Positions 36,257-42,938 of a stretch of DNA of 46,809 bases are shown one piece after another; position 1 is the first letter of the stretch, and every line of letters starts with the position of its first letter. A program made the position numbers and the translations under genes. This DNA comes from Cyanobium sp. CH-040. Lineage in GTDB: Bacteria; Cyanobacteriota; Cyanobacteriia; PCC-6307; Cyanobiaceae. A model generated the notes under the pieces. The model was given only the letters and a program-made list of their open reading frames with translations, did no database searches and was not told where the DNA came from. Where the stretch lies: assembly GCF_024346135.1 (NCBI RefSeq), contig NZ_JAGQCJ010000019.1:1-46809 (forward strand), written 5' to 3'.

Positions 36257-37065
36257 TGGGCGGTCGGAGCGGGCCTGATCCGGCGCAGCCACCCCCGATC
36301 GCCATCCGCCGGGCCCTCGAGCAGGGCTGGCAGGCTTTCCGGCAGGCGCCGGGGACCCTGATCCTGTTCACGCTGCTGATGGGCGGCCTGATCATCGTCT
36401 TCCAGCTGACGATCCGGTTCAGCACCGCCAACATCGTCAATGACTACGGCCAGACCGACCCGCTGGCGTGGGCGGTCTCCCGTCTCGCCGTGGTCGCCTG
36501 GATCCTGGGTTTTCTCTGGCTGGTGGTGGGTCTGCTGCGGGGCGCCGACGCCGTGCTGCAGAACACCCGGCCCCGGCTGCGGGATCTGCTGCGGCTCGAG
36601 GGCCGGGCCCTGCTGCGCACCGGCGGCACCCTGGCTCTGGAGCTGCTGGTGCTGGGCGTGATCGTGCGGCTGGCCCAGGCCAGTGCCTGGCTTCTGGCCC
36701 TGCTGGAACCGCCGCTGATGGCGCTGCCGCTGCTGGCGGGGATCGCCGCGGTGGTGTACGTGCTCACCGATCAGATCCTCAGCCTGCCGCTGTGCGTGCT
36801 GGGCGGCCGGGGCCCCCTGGAGGCCTTCCGCCGCGGCCGGACCGCCATCGATCCCCACTGGTTGCAGGCCCTCGGGCTGACGCTGCTGCTCGGGCTGGTG
36901 GTGCTGTCGGGATTCCTTCTGCCGCTGGTGGGCCTGGCAGCCAGCCTGCCCCTGGCCGCCTGCATCCAGGTGGCCGCCTACCGGCAGCTCTTCGTCTCCG
37001 GCCGGCAGCAGCAGCTGCGGCGGCGCCAGCCGCAGCCGGTTCAGCCACAGCGGAACCGGCCCTGA
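36256..37065 (+). CDS. polytopic membrane protein, hypothetical
   Basis: A 269-residue inner-membrane protein with about five hydrophobic helices, around residues 35-55, 75-97, 120-142, 145-170 and 205-235. A basic Gln/Arg/Pro-rich cytoplasmic tail follows. The amphipathic opening AIRRALEQGWQAFRQAPG resembles DUF975-like glycerophosphoryl-type membrane proteins, but I cannot assign a family firmly. It is coupled to the EVE gene by a one-base overlap. Its 3' end overlaps the convergent DUF2811 gene by 25 bases. Confidence 0.75.
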   Translation: MGGRSGPDPAQPPPIAIRRALEQGWQAFRQAPGTLILFTLLMGGLIIVFQLTIRFSTANIVNDYGQTDPLAWAVSRLAVVAWILGFLWLVVGLLRGADAVLQNTRPRLRDLLRLEGRALLRTGGTLALELLVLGVIVRLAQASAWLLALLEPPLMALPLLAGIAAVVYVLTDQILSLPLCVLGGRGPLEAFRRGRTAIDPHWLQALGLTLLLGLVVLSGFLLPLVGLAASLPLAACIQVAAYRQLFVSGRQQQLRRRQPQPVQPQRNRP

Positions 37066-37331
37066 GCGGGGAACAGGTTGGCCAGGTAGCAGCGGGTGAT
37101 CTCCCGGGTCTGCACACCGTTCTGCACCAGGAACCCGGCCAGTGCGGCCTGGAACAGCCGGTACTGGTCCCAGTTGGGATGGCGTTCGATGAACTGACGC
37201 ATGCACACCAGCAGGGCCTCGGGCACCTCCGCCCGGAGGCTCACCATCAGCTCGCTCAGCGCCTGCGCAGCCGGCTCGGCCGCCGGTGCTTCGGCGCTGG
37301 CAGGGCTGTGGGCGGTGGCGTTGGCGGTCAT
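37041..37331 (-). CDS. DUF2811 family protein
   Basis: A 96-residue cytosolic protein. After an Ala/Glu-rich N-terminus it shows the family core SLRAEVPEALL and RHPNWDQYRLFQAALAGFLVQNG, a small ribbon-helix-like helical unit known mainly from cyanobacteria. No function is assigned. I use ATG 37331; an in-frame ATG at 37355 adds eight less plausible residues. Its last 25 bases overlap the convergent membrane-protein gene. Confidence 0.85.
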   Translation of the reverse strand: MTANATAHSPASAEAPAAEPAAQALSELMVSLRAEVPEALLVCMRQFIERHPNWDQYRLFQAALAGFLVQNGVQTREITRCYLANLFPAQGRFRCG

Positions 37332-37417
37332 GGGACATCCCCGGAGTGGGCCCAAGATTCCCGGACGGGGGAGGGGGCGTCAAATGGCCTCCGGCCGGGC
37401 CGCTGCAGCGGCTCCCA

Positions 37418-37452
37418 GCCTGAGAATCCGGGTCTGAGCTGGGTTCTCAGGC
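37418..37452. repeat. 12-bp stem-loop in intergenic region
   Basis: GCCTGAGAATCC (37418-37429) pairs with GGGTTCTCAGGC (37441-37452), with one G-T wobble, around an 11-base loop. There is no T-run, so it does not look like a terminator. It lies about 90 bases upstream of the DUF2811 start and 280 upstream of the dehydrogenase. Confidence 0.7.
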
Positions 37453-37539
37453 ATGGTCGGGCGACAGGGCGCCGGACCGGCCCGGCCTCGGACGGCTGTC
37501 AAGGGGCAGGGTCCCTGTTCAGGCGTATTCCCCAGCACA

Positions 37540-37563
37540 GGGGCGGGGGCAGGGGTGGTGGGG
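37540..37563 (+). other. four-tract G-quadruplex motif
   Basis: Four runs of at least four G (37540-37543, 37545-37549, 37552-37555, 37560-37563) are separated by loops of 1, 2 and 4 bases. This fits the G-quadruplex rule with four-layer potential. It lies 166 bases before the dehydrogenase start on the coding strand. Confidence 0.65.
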
Positions 37564-37628
37564 CCCTCCCCTGGGGAGAACCTGGGGAAAGCACAGGCCC
37601 CGGCTGGGGGATCGGGGCCGTGCCGGAA

Positions 37629-37649
37629 CTGATCAGCAGTGCTGATCAG
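37629..37649. promoter_or_regulatory. perfect 21-bp palindrome, possible operator
   Basis: CTGATCAGCA and TGCTGATCAG flank a single central G. Ten-base perfect arms with a one-base centre suit a dimeric repressor site better than an RNA hairpin. It ends 79 bases upstream of the dehydrogenase start. Confidence 0.55.
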
Positions 37650-37728
37650 CGCCCTGGATGAGAGCCGATCTCACCACCCCGGCTCCTGCATGCTGGTCCC
37701 TCGATCCAGACCTCTCTGCGCCGCCGTC

Positions 37729-38643
37729 ATGTCCGTCGCCCTGCTGGGAACCGGCCTGCTCGGGACCGCCATCGGCCAGCGGCTGCTGGAGCAGGGCCAG
37801 TCCCTGCACGCCTGGAACCGGCACGCCGACCGCCTGCAGGCGCTGACCGCGCTGGGGGCCAGCGCCTGCGCCGATCCCGCCACGGCGGTGCGGGCCAGCG
37901 ACTGGGTGATCACGGTGCTGAGCGATGGACCGGCGACACGGTCGGTGCTGGAGCGCAGCGGGCTGATCGCGGCGGACGCCGCCGACGCGGCGGGCGGAAC
38001 GGACACAGGCAACGGCCGCCGCCGGGTGGTGCTGCAGATGGGCACCATCGCGCCCGGCGAAAGCCGTGAACTGGCCAGGGCGGTCACCGGCACGGGCAAC
38101 GCCTACCTGGAGCTGCCGGTGCTGGGCAGCCGGCCCGAGGCCCTGACCGGCACCCTGCAGGTGATGGCCGCCGGACCCGAGCCGCTGTTCCAGGAAGCCC
38201 TGCCACTGCTGCGCCTGCTGGGCACCGAGCCGCAGCTGCTGGGGCCGGTGGGGGCGGCTCTGGAGACCAAGCTGGCGCTCAACCAGCTGATCGCCAGCCT
38301 CACCCACGCCTTCAGCCTCTCCCTGCATCTGGTGCGCGGCAGCGGCGTGGAGGTGGAGCGGTTCATGGGCCTGCTGCGAGCCAGCGCCCTCTATGCCCCC
38401 ACCTTCGACAAGAAACTCCAGCGGATGCTGGAGAACGACTACAGCCAGCCGAACTTCCCCACGGCCCATCTGCGCAAGGACCTGGAGCTGTTCCTGGCGG
38501 CGGCGCGGGCCCGGGGCCTGGACACCGGCGGATTGGAGGGACTGGCCCGGCTGCTGGCGGCGGCCGCCGGCGGCGAACTGGACGATCTCGACTACAGCGC
38601 CCTGCACCGGCTCACGGCGCCGGGCGAAGCGGGGGACGGCTGA
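37729..38643 (+). CDS. NAD(P)-dependent 3-hydroxyisobutyrate-type dehydrogenase
   Basis: A 304-residue beta-hydroxyacid dehydrogenase family oxidoreductase. The Rossmann motif VALLGTGLLGTAIGQRLL opens the protein from ATG 37729. The substrate signature appears as LELPVLGSRPEALTGTL in place of the usual D-PVSGG, and the catalytic Lys is in ALETKLALNQL. The altered signature means the substrate is unclear (glyoxylate/succinic semialdehyde reductase or hydroxyisobutyrate type). Codons upstream to 37639 are open but begin inside the palindrome. It ends two bases from the convergent DUF1818 gene. Confidence 0.87.
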   Translation: MSVALLGTGLLGTAIGQRLLEQGQSLHAWNRHADRLQALTALGASACADPATAVRASDWVITVLSDGPATRSVLERSGLIAADAADAAGGTDTGNGRRRVVLQMGTIAPGESRELARAVTGTGNAYLELPVLGSRPEALTGTLQVMAAGPEPLFQEALPLLRLLGTEPQLLGPVGAALETKLALNQLIASLTHAFSLSLHLVRGSGVEVERFMGLLRASALYAPTFDKKLQRMLENDYSQPNFPTAHLRKDLELFLAAARARGLDTGGLEGLARLLAAAAGGELDDLDYSALHRLTAPGEAGDG

Positions 38644-38645
38644 GC

Positions 38646-39032
38646 TCAGGGCAGCGCCAGGGGACCGGCTTCCCGCGCCTGCCGCAGGGCCGCCAGCAGC
38701 GCCATGGTGGCGGTGTCACTCCAGCCCGCCTCCACCCCCCTGTCCATGGGGCCGGACGTGAGCACGAAGCGCAGCCGCCAGGACGAAGGCTGGCCGTCCA
38801 GCTCCAGCCAGAGGGGCCCCCGTTCCAGCTCCAGGGTGACGCGCTCCTCGGGCATCAGCCGGTCGGCCATGGCCGCCAGCTCGTCGGCCAGCCGACAGCA
38901 CCCCTCGAGCAGGGCCCGGGCCTCGGCGGCGTGGAGCTCGACGGCCCAGCCGTCACCGCCGATCAGCACCGGGTAGGGATCGCGGCTGGGATCGACGCAG
39001 AAACGCCAGCCCGGCCCCTCCTGAACCTGCAA
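38646..39032 (-). CDS. DUF1818 family protein
   Basis: A 128-residue cytosolic protein of the cyanobacterial DUF1818 family. The opening GPGWRFCVDP, the DGWAVELHAAEA segment, and the LMPEERVTLELERGPLWLELDG core match that family as I recall it. No function is known. It follows rpoZ by two bases on the same strand, so it is likely cotranscribed with the RNA polymerase omega gene. Confidence 0.85.
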   Translation of the reverse strand: MQVQEGPGWRFCVDPSRDPYPVLIGGDGWAVELHAAEARALLEGCCRLADELAAMADRLMPEERVTLELERGPLWLELDGQPSSWRLRFVLTSGPMDRGVEAGWSDTATMALLAALRQAREAGPLALP

Positions 39033-39034
39033 GC

Positions 39035-39265
39035 TCAGCCCGGCAACAGGGCGGGCTGGTCCTGCTCATCGCTGAGCTCGATGATCGCCCGCTGAACGGG
39101 TTTGATCATCGAGTCGTCCAGGAGGCCGTCGAAATCGTCGAAGCGGCGCTGCTTGGCCCGGAAGGCGATGCGCACGGTGGTGAGGTAGCGGTTGCTGGAA
39201 TGCCGGATCAGGCTTTCGGCCCGCTGGGCCAGATCCTTGGAATTCACCTCGATTCCGGTTTGCAT
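39035..39265 (-). CDS. rpoZ: DNA-directed RNA polymerase omega subunit
   Basis: A 76-residue omega subunit that helps assemble RNA polymerase and, in cyanobacteria, affects use of the primary sigma factor. It has the helical core [20 protein letters not shown] and [11 protein letters not shown] typical of the short cyanobacterial form. It is the first gene of rpoZ-DUF1818, and divergent from the Hsp70-like gene across 92 bases. Confidence 0.93.
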   Translation of the reverse strand: MQTGIEVNSKDLAQRAESLIRHSSNRYLTTVRIAFRAKQRRFDDFDGLLDDSMIKPVQRAIIELSDEQDQPALLPG

Positions 39266-39357
39266 CCATCGGCAGCCACAGCCTCCAGGCTAAAGGACGG
39301 CGATCGGGCCGGTGCCTCGCCCTCCGCACCCGCCGGGAGAGCGGCTAGAAGACCCTG

Positions 39358-40908
39358 ATGCAGGGCACCGTGGCGATCGACCTGGGCAGCAGCACCACCG
39401 TGGTGGCCTACCAGGCCCCCGGTGCCGCCGCCGAGCTGCTGGCGCTGCCGCCCTACAGCCTGAGCGAACCGGTGGTGGTGCCCTCGCTCCTGTGGCTGAG
39501 CGGCCCAGACCAGGCCCGTCCCCTGATCGGCCGGCAGGTGCTGGAAGCCGGGCTGACCCACCACGACGACGCGGCTCTGCAGCGCGACTTCAAGCGGCAC
39601 ATCGGTGCCGATGCCGGCGCGTCGGCAGAGGCCACCAGCCGCTGCGCCGAGAGGGCCGGCCGCCTGCTCCTGCATCACCTCTGGCAGGCCCTGCCGGCCA
39701 GCCTGGAACCCCGCCGGCTGGTGCTCACCGCTCCGATCGAGGCCTATCGCGGCTACCGGCAATGGCTCCTGACGGTGTGCCGCGGCCTGGAGGTGCCGGA
39801 GCTGGCCCTGGTGGACGAGCCCACCGCGGCCGCCATCGGTGCGGGCCTCCCCCCCGGCAGCACCGTGCTGGTGGTGGATCTGGGTGGCGGCACGATCGAT
39901 CTGTCGCTGGTGCAGCTGCAGGGAGGGGAAGGCCGGGCGGCACCGATCGCCCAGCTGCTGCGCTTCGCCGGTCGCGACCTGGAGGACAGCCGCCAGCAGC
40001 TGCGCTGCGCCCGTGTGATCGGCAAGGCCGGGGTAAGGCTGGGAGGACGGGACATCGACCGCTGGATCGCCGATCAGCTCTGCCCGGACCACCCCCCCAG
40101 CGGCGCCCTGCTGGAGGCCTGTGAACGGCTCAAGTGCCAGCTCAGCGAGCAGGGCGAGGCCCTGGCGCTGTGGAGCCCGCCGCAGGGCTCCACCCGGGAG
40201 CTGCGTCTCAACCGCCCGGGCCTGGAGCAGTTGCTGCGCGATCGGGGACTGCTGGGGCAGCTCGATGCCCTGCTGGAGGAGGTGCTGGCTGCAGGCCGCG
40301 GCGCCGGGCTGCCCCTGGAGCGGATCAACGCCGTGCTGCCGGTGGGCGGCAGCAGCAAACTGCCGGCGATCCGCGACTGGCTGCGCCAGCGCTGCGCTGG
40401 GGTGCCGATCCGGGATCAGCGGCCGGTGGAGGCGGTGGCGCTCGGGGCCCTGGCCCTCACCCCCGGGGTGCAGGTGAAGGACGTTCTCTCCCGGGGAGTC
40501 TCCCTGCGCTGCTGGGAGCGGCGCAGCGGCCGGCATCTCTGGCACCCGCTGTTCGCGGCCGGTCAGAGCTGGCCCATCGACAGGCCCCTGGAGCTGGTGC
40601 TGGCCTGCAACCGCGACGGCCAGGAGGCGATCGAGCTGGTGCTGGGGGAGCCGGACATGGAGAACCGCAGCGAGGTGATCTTCGAAGCCGGCCTGCCGGT
40701 GCTGCGCCGCCGGCAGGCCGGGGCGGGCCGGGTCCAGCCATGGGCGCAAGCCCCCATCGCCCTGCCTCTCAACCCAGCCGGGCGGCAGGGTGAGGACCGG
40801 CTGCGGCTGGCCTTCACGATCGACGCCGACAGTCAGCTGCTGGTGGAATCCACCGATCTCAGCAGCGGCGAGCACCGCGGGCCGCTGCGGCTGGGAACGG
40901 TTCGGTGA
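39358..40908 (+). CDS. Hsp70-family protein with short substrate domain
   Basis: A 516-residue Hsp70 relative. The ATPase domain is intact by motif: phosphate 1 AIDLGSSTTVVAY, the DEPTAAAIGAG connect region, phosphate 2 VVDLGGGTIDLSLV and the adenosine motif LPVGGSSKLPAI at about residue 325. After about residue 375 only a beta-sandwich-like substrate domain of about 140 residues remains. The helical lid and EEVD-like tail of true DnaK (about 630 residues) are missing. No DnaJ or GrpE gene is adjacent. It is probably a specialised chaperone; clients unknown. Confidence 0.88.
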   Translation: MQGTVAIDLGSSTTVVAYQAPGAAAELLALPPYSLSEPVVVPSLLWLSGPDQARPLIGRQVLEAGLTHHDDAALQRDFKRHIGADAGASAEATSRCAERAGRLLLHHLWQALPASLEPRRLVLTAPIEAYRGYRQWLLTVCRGLEVPELALVDEPTAAAIGAGLPPGSTVLVVDLGGGTIDLSLVQLQGGEGRAAPIAQLLRFAGRDLEDSRQQLRCARVIGKAGVRLGGRDIDRWIADQLCPDHPPSGALLEACERLKCQLSEQGEALALWSPPQGSTRELRLNRPGLEQLLRDRGLLGQLDALLEEVLAAGRGAGLPLERINAVLPVGGSSKLPAIRDWLRQRCAGVPIRDQRPVEAVALGALALTPGVQVKDVLSRGVSLRCWERRSGRHLWHPLFAAGQSWPIDRPLELVLACNRDGQEAIELVLGEPDMENRSEVIFEAGLPVLRRRQAGAGRVQPWAQAPIALPLNPAGRQGEDRLRLAFTIDADSQLLVESTDLSSGEHRGPLRLGTVR

Positions 40909-41080
40909 GAGCTGTGCGCTGAGACCTGTGCGCAGGCGGTGAATTGCCCAGGCGGTGGATCACGACACCAGCGGAGAATGAGACCAGGGCCAGTGGACAA
41001 CGAGGCTGCCGCACCCGTGGGTCTGCACTGATCCGGGCGCTGCCCATAATGATGGGATCAGGAGCGATCGCGCTTTTCCC

Positions 41081-41908
41081 TTGGCCCTGCGCCAGCACAG
41101 GCTGCCCCGACTCTGGCTGGGTCTCACCCTCGGGCTTGTGGCCGCCGCCCTGGGGGCGGCCTACTGGTGGGACCGGCAACTGCCCGCCCGGCTGGACGCC
41201 GCTGCGGCCCGCGGCGATCTGGATGCCTGTCTGCGCTATGGCGAGCAGCTGCAGGCCCTGCGCTGGCTGGGAGACGGGGCCCCTGGAGCCCAGGGTGAAT
41301 GCCGGCGCCGCAAGGCTGCCCAGCTCTGGGAGCAGCGGCAGTGGGCCGCAGCTCTGCAGCTGCAGCTGCAGGTGGTGAATTCGGAGGCCGGCCAGACCGA
41401 TGACCGCCGCCAGCTCGACAGCTGGCAGAACGACCTCAAGCAGCAGGCGCTGGAGCTCTTCCAGGCCGGCGATCTGGAGGGCAGCCTGGCCAGGCTGGAG
41501 CCGATGGGCGAGCACCGCCGCGCCGACCGCTCCGCCCTGGGCGACCAGCTGCGCCAGATCTGGGAGCGCAACCGCCAGGGACTGGAGCGTGCCAGCCGCC
41601 TGGCCAATGAGCAGCGCTGGTGGGAAGCCCTCGACGCCGTCAACCGGCTGGACCATCCCTGGTGGCAGGAGCAGGGCAAGACGGTGCGCGCCCAGGTGCA
41701 GCGCGGCATCAGCCGCCTGAGCGCAGAGGAGAGGCAGCGTGACGGCCACGGGGAACTGCCCCATGGAGTTCCCATCGAGCGTCTCGACGCCGAGGTGAGC
41801 AGGCTCATCGCCCAGGGGATGGACGACTGGGAGGCCTTCAACAAAGCCTGTCAGAGCCTGGGGGGCCGGGTGGTGCAGATGGGGCCGGAATCGGCCTGCC
41901 AGCGCTGA
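41081..41908 (+). CDS. membrane-anchored helical-repeat protein, hypothetical
   Basis: About 275 residues from a TTG start. One N-terminal membrane helix (about residues 12-29, LWLGLTLGLVAAALGAAY) is followed by a Trp/Gln/Leu-rich chain of amphipathic helices resembling degenerate TPR repeats. The tail has a distinctive MDDWEAFNKACQSLGG motif. No ATG or GTG suits the frame; AGGAG at 41060-41064 is 16 bases from the TTG, which is long. A CATAAT at 41045-41050 may be a -10 box. Family not recognised. Confidence 0.7.
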   Translation: MALRQHRLPRLWLGLTLGLVAAALGAAYWWDRQLPARLDAAAARGDLDACLRYGEQLQALRWLGDGAPGAQGECRRRKAAQLWEQRQWAAALQLQLQVVNSEAGQTDDRRQLDSWQNDLKQQALELFQAGDLEGSLARLEPMGEHRRADRSALGDQLRQIWERNRQGLERASRLANEQRWWEALDAVNRLDHPWWQEQGKTVRAQVQRGISRLSAEERQRDGHGELPHGVPIERLDAEVSRLIAQGMDDWEAFNKACQSLGGRVVQMGPESACQR

Positions 41909-41952
41909 CCCCATCGCGTGACAGGATTGGCCGCGGGAAACCGAGCGGTGCC

Positions 41953-42171
41953 ATGCAGCCAGGGGATCAGGTGAAGGTCTGCCAGAGCGTTGTGGTCTAC
42001 CACCATCCCAAGCACCGGGGCGAGGCGTTCGACCTGCAGGGTGAGCAGGGTGAGGTGGTCTCCGTCCTCAACGACTGGAAAGGCCGGGTGATCAGCCCCA
42101 CGCTTCCGGTGATCGTGGCCTTCGGCAAGTTCCGGGCCCACTTCCGGCCTGACGAACTCGAGCCGGCTTGA
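41953..42171 (+). CDS. ftrV: ferredoxin-thioredoxin reductase variable chain
   Basis: A 72-residue SH3-like subunit that cradles the catalytic chain of FTR, the enzyme passing electrons from reduced ferredoxin to thioredoxin in light regulation. It matches the family in length and in the segments VKVCQSVVVYHHPKHRG, GEVVSVLNDWKG and PVIVAFGKFRAHFRPDEL. The catalytic subunit gene is not in this window. It follows the helical-repeat gene by 44 bases and converges with pyrR. Confidence 0.94.
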   Translation: MQPGDQVKVCQSVVVYHHPKHRGEAFDLQGEQGEVVSVLNDWKGRVISPTLPVIVAFGKFRAHFRPDELEPA

Positions 42172-42214
42172 GGGTCCGGCGATCAGGCACGCCGTTCAGG
42201 GGCCAGGGCACAGC

Positions 42215-42745
42215 TCAGGGGCGCAGCAGGTAGACCCCTTCCTCCCCGTCGACGCCCATCAGACACAGCTGAATGCTCTCCTGCCGCCGCGTCGGAACGA
42301 TGCGGCCACAGAAGTCGGGCTGGATCGGCAGCTCCCTGTGTCCACGGTCCACCATCACCAGCAGGCTGACGCGACGGGGACGGCCCCAGCCCTGCAGCGC
42401 ATCCAGCGCGGCCCTCACCGTGCGGCCGGTGAAGATCACGTCATCCACGAGAACCACGTGGCGGCCGTCAAGGTCTGAAGGCAGATCGGTGGCCTGCACG
42501 AGCCGTGTGCCGATGCGTTCGAGATCGTCCCGGTGAAACGTGGGATCGAGACTGCCCTTCGCCACGGTGTGGCCGCAGCGCTGGGCGAGACGCGCCCCCA
42601 GGACCTCCGCCAGGGCCACGCCGCGGGTGGGGATGCCGAGCAGCACCAGGCTGCGGCTGTCACCCACCTCCTCCAGCACCTGGGTGGCGAGCCGGTCGAG
42701 CGTGCGTGCCAGCTCGGCGCCGGAGAGAAGCTCGAGGCGCTCCAT
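42215..42745 (-). CDS. pyrR: PyrR bifunctional regulator / uracil phosphoribosyltransferase
   Basis: A 176-residue phosphoribosyltransferase. The PRPP-binding loop is VVLVDDVIFTGRTVRAAL, and the N-terminus ILSGAEL-like segment with RLATQVLEE and LGIPTRGVALAEVL matches PyrR. In Firmicutes PyrR attenuates pyr transcripts; in cyanobacteria the role may be limited to uracil salvage. No PyrR-type attenuator was seen nearby. It is divergent from gpmI. Confidence 0.93.
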   Translation of the reverse strand: MERLELLSGAELARTLDRLATQVLEEVGDSRSLVLLGIPTRGVALAEVLGARLAQRCGHTVAKGSLDPTFHRDDLERIGTRLVQATDLPSDLDGRHVVLVDDVIFTGRTVRAALDALQGWGRPRRVSLLVMVDRGHRELPIQPDFCGRIVPTRRQESIQLCLMGVDGEEGVYLLRP

Positions 42746-42841
42746 CGGGCCGCCGCGGTTGGCAGCATCCTAGAAACCGCCAGCATGTGACCAAAGCCTG
42801 ACCTGGACGAGACCCCGCCGGGGAGCAGCCAGAGGCGGGCT

Positions 42842-42855
42842 GTAAGTTTGGTTAC
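42842..42855. promoter_or_regulatory. perfect NtcA-type box upstream of gpmI
   Basis: The sequence GTA-AGTTTGGT-TAC matches the NtcA consensus GTA-N8-TAC exactly. It is 84 bases before the gpmI ATG at 42939 and 97 bases before the divergent pyrR start. A TAN3T -10 box at the classic distance for NtcA activation on the gpmI side was not found, so the site could also act as a repressor or serve pyrR. Confidence 0.6.
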
Positions 42856-42868
42856 TGAAGGCCGTTGC

Positions 42869-42894
42869 CTTGCGTCGAGAGCTTGCGTCGAAAG
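42869..42894. repeat. 13-bp tandem repeat in the gpmI leader
   Basis: Two adjacent 13-base units, CTTGCGTCGAGAG (42869-42881) and CTTGCGTCGAAAG (42882-42894), differ at one base. They lie 14 bases downstream of the NtcA-type box. Confidence 0.8.
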
Positions 42895-42938
42895 GTGAAT
42901 CGGGTGGACGCAGTCCGGTGAAATCGAGTCCGTTCCAG

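Noticed and set aside
41064-41071. GCGATCGC octamer, also at 45438-45445
   Set aside because: This is the HIP1 motif that is abundant in many cyanobacterial genomes, so single copies mean little.
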